Shown in pieces: positions 13,388-16,225 of a stretch of DNA of 16,225 bases (the stretch's first letter is position 1; each line of letters opens with the position of its first letter). A program made the position numbers and the translations under genes. This DNA comes from Candidatus Caccocola faecipullorum (GTDB lineage Bacteria > Synergistota > Synergistia > Synergistales > Synergistaceae), in NCBI GenBank assembly GCA_018716365.1, contig DVKA01000056.1:1-16225 (forward strand), given 5' to 3'. The notes beneath the pieces are model-generated. The model ran no database searches, was not told the DNA's origin, and saw nothing but the letters and a program-made list of their open reading frames with translations.

Positions 13388-14293
13388 ATGAACGGCGAAC
13401 TTCACGCCTATGTAAAAGGCGAGCTTGAAAGGTACAGGCTCGCGGTCGAGGACTATATTATAGCGACAGGCGAAGAGCGCGCCACCGGCGTGCCGGGCGA
13501 GCTCTTCGAGTCTATGGAATATTCGCTGCGCGCGGGCGGCAAACGCCTGCGCCCCGCGCTCTGCCTCGCCGCCGCGAAGCGCGCCGGTGTGGACGAGGCG
13601 AAGGCGATGCCGATGGCGCTCGGCCTCGAAATGCTGCACACGGCGACGCTTATACACGACGACCTGCCTTGTATGGACGACGACGATATGCGCCGCGGTA
13701 AACCGTCGAACCACGCGAAGTTCGGCGAAACGCTCGCGCTGCTCGCGGGCGACGCTCTTTTCGTGCAGTCGCTCGAATTCCCGATGGCGAAGCTGAAAGA
13801 CATAGCGCCCGCAAACGTCCTGCGCGCGATGCACATCTTCGCCAGGGCTATCGGCCCATCCGGCGTATGCGGCGGCCAGGTGCTCGACATCGACGCGGCG
13901 AAGGCGAAGGACGAGCCGGACTACGTGCGCCGTATAGCGAAGCTGAAGACCGGCGCGCTGATTCAGGCCGCCGTGCTGACCGGAGCGGCTCTCGGCGGGG
14001 CGGACGAAGCGGCGCTCTCCAAATACGCGGATTACGCCGCGCATCTCGGCTCCGCGTTTCAGATAGTCGATGATATACTTGACGTGACGAGCACGGCGGA
14101 GGAGCTCGGCAAAACTCCGGGCAAGGACGAACGCGACGGCAAGGTGACGCACGTGACTGTCTACGGCCTCGAACGCGCGCGCGAGATGGCGGCGCAGGAG
14201 TCGGAGGCGGCGAAGGCGGCGCTCGCCGGAATTCTGCCGGAGGACGATTTCCTCGCGCTGCTGCCCGAATATCTCGTCCACAGGACAAAGTAA
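13388..14293 (+). CDS. ispA: Polyprenyl diphosphate synthase (IspA-like; FPP or GGPP synthase)
   Basis: A 301-residue trans-prenyl synthase that extends dimethylallyl diphosphate with isopentenyl diphosphate. First Asp-rich motif DDLPCMDDDDMRRG (from D91), with the two-residue insertion of the bacterial type II class; second motif DDILD (228-232). GGKRLRP (50-56) binds the diphosphate. The fifth residue before the first motif is alanine (A86), where E. coli IspA has tyrosine, which favours a C20 or longer product. ATG at 13388 is directly preceded by an in-frame GTG at 13385; both suit GGAGGAGG at 13371-13378, and I chose ATG. It is coupled to xseB and lies 20 bases before dxs. Confidence 0.93.
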   Translation: MNGELHAYVKGELERYRLAVEDYIIATGEERATGVPGELFESMEYSLRAGGKRLRPALCLAAAKRAGVDEAKAMPMALGLEMLHTATLIHDDLPCMDDDDMRRGKPSNHAKFGETLALLAGDALFVQSLEFPMAKLKDIAPANVLRAMHIFARAIGPSGVCGGQVLDIDAAKAKDEPDYVRRIAKLKTGALIQAAVLTGAALGGADEAALSKYADYAAHLGSAFQIVDDILDVTSTAEELGKTPGKDERDGKVTHVTVYGLERAREMAAQESEAAKAALAGILPEDDFLALLPEYLVHRTK

Positions 14294-14313
14294 AGACTGG
14301 TGGAATATAAGGC

Positions 14314-16176
14314 ATGAGTCTTTTGGATTCCGTAGGGGATTTCAGGGGCCTTTACGGACTCGGCGAAGATGAGCTCGGCGCGCTCTGCGCGGAGCTGCGC
14401 GAAAGGATACTGGACGTCACGCTCAAAAACGGCGGACACCTGAGCTCGTCGCTCGGGGCCGTCGAGCTGACGGTCGCGCTGCTGCGCGTCTTCAACCCCG
14501 ACTCCGATAAGATAATATTCGACGTGGGCCATCAGAGCTACGCGTACAAGATGCTGACGAAGCGTCTCGACCGCTTTCCGACGCTGCGCCGCAAGGGCGG
14601 CATCGCCGGTTTCCCGCGCATGGACGAAAGCCAGTATGATTTCTTCACGACGGGCCACAGCAGCACGTCGATTTCCGCCGCGATGGGCTACGCGAAGGCG
14701 CGCGACCTCAAGCGCGAAAACTACGAGGTCGTCGCGGTGATAGGCGACGGCGCGCTGCTCAACGGCGTTTCGTTCGAGGCGCTCAACGCGATGGCGAACG
14801 TCAAATCCAAGGTGATAATAGTCCTCAACGACAATAAGATGTCGATAAACCCGCGAGTCGGCGGCATGGCCTCGCATCTTGCGAAGCTAGCCGTCAATCC
14901 GACCTACAAGAAATTCAAGGACTACGTAAAATACCAGTGCGCGGGACGCAGGAACGGCGAGAGCGTACATCAGGCGCTTTCGCAGATAAAGCAGAAGCTG
15001 AAGTCTCTGCTGCTGCCGACCAACATTTTCGAAGAGCTCAACATAAGCTACTGGGGTCCCTTCAACGGCCACAACGTTACTGAGATGGAAGAAGTTTTCC
15101 GCCTCGCGCGCCATTACGACGAGCCGCTGCTCATCCACGTGCTGACGCAGAAAGGCAAAGGCTGCAAGGCGACGGAGGAAAACCCGGCCTTCTTCCACGG
15201 CGTCGGGCCGATGACGAAAATCGACGCCCCGGCGGAGAAGGCCGGAGGAGAGGAGAGCTGGAGCGGCGTCATGGCGCGCGCGCTCTGCGCCGCCGCCGAG
15301 CGCGACCCGAAGGTGATGGCGGGAACGGCGGCGATGAAGGACGGCACGAAGCTTGACACATTCGCAAAGCGCTATCCGCAGAGATTCTTCGACGCGGGCA
15401 TAGAAGAGGAGCATATGCTCGTCTACGCCGCCGGGCTCGCCGCCGCTGGAATGCGTCCCGCAGTCTGCATATATTCGACCTTCCTGCAAAGGGCTATGGA
15501 TCAGGTGATGCACGATATATGCCTGCCCAAACTGCCCGTGCTGCTCGGGATCGACCGCGCCGGGCTCGTCGGCGAAGACGGCGAGACGCATCACGGCATC
15601 CTCGACGTCTCGTGGCTGCGCGCCGTTCCGAACATGACGTTCGCCGTGCCGCGCGACGCCGTCGATTTGGAATTTTTCGTAGAAGAATGGCGGCGGCGCG
15701 GAATCCCGGCCGCGATACGCTATCCGCGCGGCAAAGCTCCGCTATCGCTTGCGCGCGAAACCGGCGCGGCCCCCGCGGAATGGGGAAAATGCGAAGTGCT
15801 GCGCGAAGGCTCCGAAATCTGCCTCATCGGCGTCGGGAGCACAGTTCCCATGATGCTCGAGGCGGCGGAAGAAATTTCAAAACGCGGAGCAGCGCCGACG
15901 GTCGTAGACCTGCGCTTTATAAAGCCGCTCGACATTGAGGGGCTTCTGCCGGTTTTAGCCTCGCACAAAACCATAGTGACGGCGGAGGAAAACGCGCTCG
16001 CCGGCGGCGTAGGCGAAGAGATAGCCGCGCTGATGAAGGAGCGCGGAATCGCCGCATCGTGCGCCTGCGCCGGAGTGCCGGACAGGTTCATCGCGCACGC
16101 GACGCGCGCGCAGCAGTGGGAGGAATGCGGCCTGACCGTCGAAAATATCATGAAGCTCTGCGGTGTGGAAAAATGA
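14314..16176 (+). CDS. dxs: 1-deoxy-D-xylulose-5-phosphate synthase
   Basis: A 620-residue thiamine-diphosphate enzyme that joins pyruvate and glyceraldehyde 3-phosphate in the first step of the MEP isoprenoid pathway. Motifs in order: GGHLSSSLGAVELTVAL (40-56), DVGHQ with H73, GHSSTSISAA (114-123), the ThDP motif GDGALLNG to LNDN (144-174), KGKG (280-283), HGVGP, the transketolase catalytic glutamate E365 in GIEEEH (usually AEQH), and the pyrimidine domain with AGLVGEDGETHHG (416-428). Length is normal. The ribosome binding site GGTGGA is weak, 9 bases upstream. It supplies precursors for the prenyl synthase in front and overlaps the next gene by ATGA. Confidence 0.96.
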   Translation: MSLLDSVGDFRGLYGLGEDELGALCAELRERILDVTLKNGGHLSSSLGAVELTVALLRVFNPDSDKIIFDVGHQSYAYKMLTKRLDRFPTLRRKGGIAGFPRMDESQYDFFTTGHSSTSISAAMGYAKARDLKRENYEVVAVIGDGALLNGVSFEALNAMANVKSKVIIVLNDNKMSINPRVGGMASHLAKLAVNPTYKKFKDYVKYQCAGRRNGESVHQALSQIKQKLKSLLLPTNIFEELNISYWGPFNGHNVTEMEEVFRLARHYDEPLLIHVLTQKGKGCKATEENPAFFHGVGPMTKIDAPAEKAGGEESWSGVMARALCAAAERDPKVMAGTAAMKDGTKLDTFAKRYPQRFFDAGIEEEHMLVYAAGLAAAGMRPAVCIYSTFLQRAMDQVMHDICLPKLPVLLGIDRAGLVGEDGETHHGILDVSWLRAVPNMTFAVPRDAVDLEFFVEEWRRRGIPAAIRYPRGKAPLSLARETGAAPAEWGKCEVLREGSEICLIGVGSTVPMMLEAAEEISKRGAAPTVVDLRFIKPLDIEGLLPVLASHKTIVTAEENALAGGVGEEIAALMKERGIAASCACAGVPDRFIAHATRAQQWEECGLTVENIMKLCGVEK

Positions 16177-16225
16177 GCGCGAAGCTTATACGTCTCGACA
16201 AGCTGATAACGGACAGAAAGCTCGC
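16173..16225 (+). CDS. TlyA-like S4-domain protein, probable rRNA methyltransferase (3' cut by window)
   Basis: Only 17 codons and part of the next are inside the window. The ATG overlaps the dxs stop (ATGA). The visible text contains RLDKLITDRKLA, the start of an S4 RNA-binding domain as in the TlyA/hemolysin A family, which commonly follows dxs. Other S4 proteins cannot be ruled out on so few residues. Confidence 0.6.
   Translation, partial: MSAKLIRLDKLITDRKL

Noticed and set aside
13091..14281. Long minus-strand frame (396 aa) opposite ispA and xseB
   Set aside because: Arg/His/Val-rich shadow with no motif; the plus-strand genes are clearly conserved families.

Overview
The window is about 16.2 kb of GC-rich bacterial chromosome with tightly packed operons, Shine-Dalgarno starts and frequent ATA isoleucine codons. 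The gene set fits an anaerobic amino-acid-fermenting bacterium. It includes a multi-subunit iron-sulfur/flavin amino-acid dehydrogenase, an MltG-DUF4911-TldD-FtsK cluster and a dxs-type isoprenoid operon. My best guess is the phylum Synergistota, by inference from gene content and not by a search. I see no mobile elements, CRISPR arrays, tRNAs or rRNAs.

Layout: (1) 1-2690, plus strand: four co-transcribed genes for an FAD/NAD subunit (cut by the window edge), a 2x[4Fe-4S] ferredoxin, a BFD-like [2Fe-2S] protein and a DAO-family FAD subunit. The order resembles the four-gene dye-linked L-proline dehydrogenase clusters of Thermococcales. A hairpin at 2709-2744 ends it. (2) 7691 down to 2782, minus strand: a serine-biosynthesis operon made of a class V aminotransferase, SerA, a histidine-phosphatase-fold enzyme (a plausible phosphoserine phosphatase) and an ADP-ribosylglycohydrolase-family protein. 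(3) 7739-12809, plus strand: divergent mltG, a DUF4911-like gene, tldD and ftsK. (4) 12852-13131, minus strand: rpmB with its own promoter and a terminator whose loop is the stop codon. (5) 13174-end, plus strand: xseB, ispA-like prenyl synthase, dxs and the start of a tlyA-like gene.

The most notable feature is the leader of the serine operon (7450-7691, minus strand). A good sigma70 promoter is followed by a short open reading frame with an ideal Shine-Dalgarno sequence. It encodes 33 residues, 14 of them serine, and uses all six serine codons. Its 3' part overlaps a 14-position segment that can pair with the 5' arm of a downstream intrinsic terminator. The terminator stands directly in front of the aminotransferase ribosome binding site. 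Peptide composition, mutually exclusive RNA structures and the serine-pathway genes together point to ribosome-mediated transcription attenuation by charged tRNA-Ser, as in the trp and his leaders but for serine. I know of no described attenuator of this kind in this type of organism.

This reading also moves the aminotransferase start to a TTG at 7433, because the upstream ATG at 7487 would make the terminator part of the protein.
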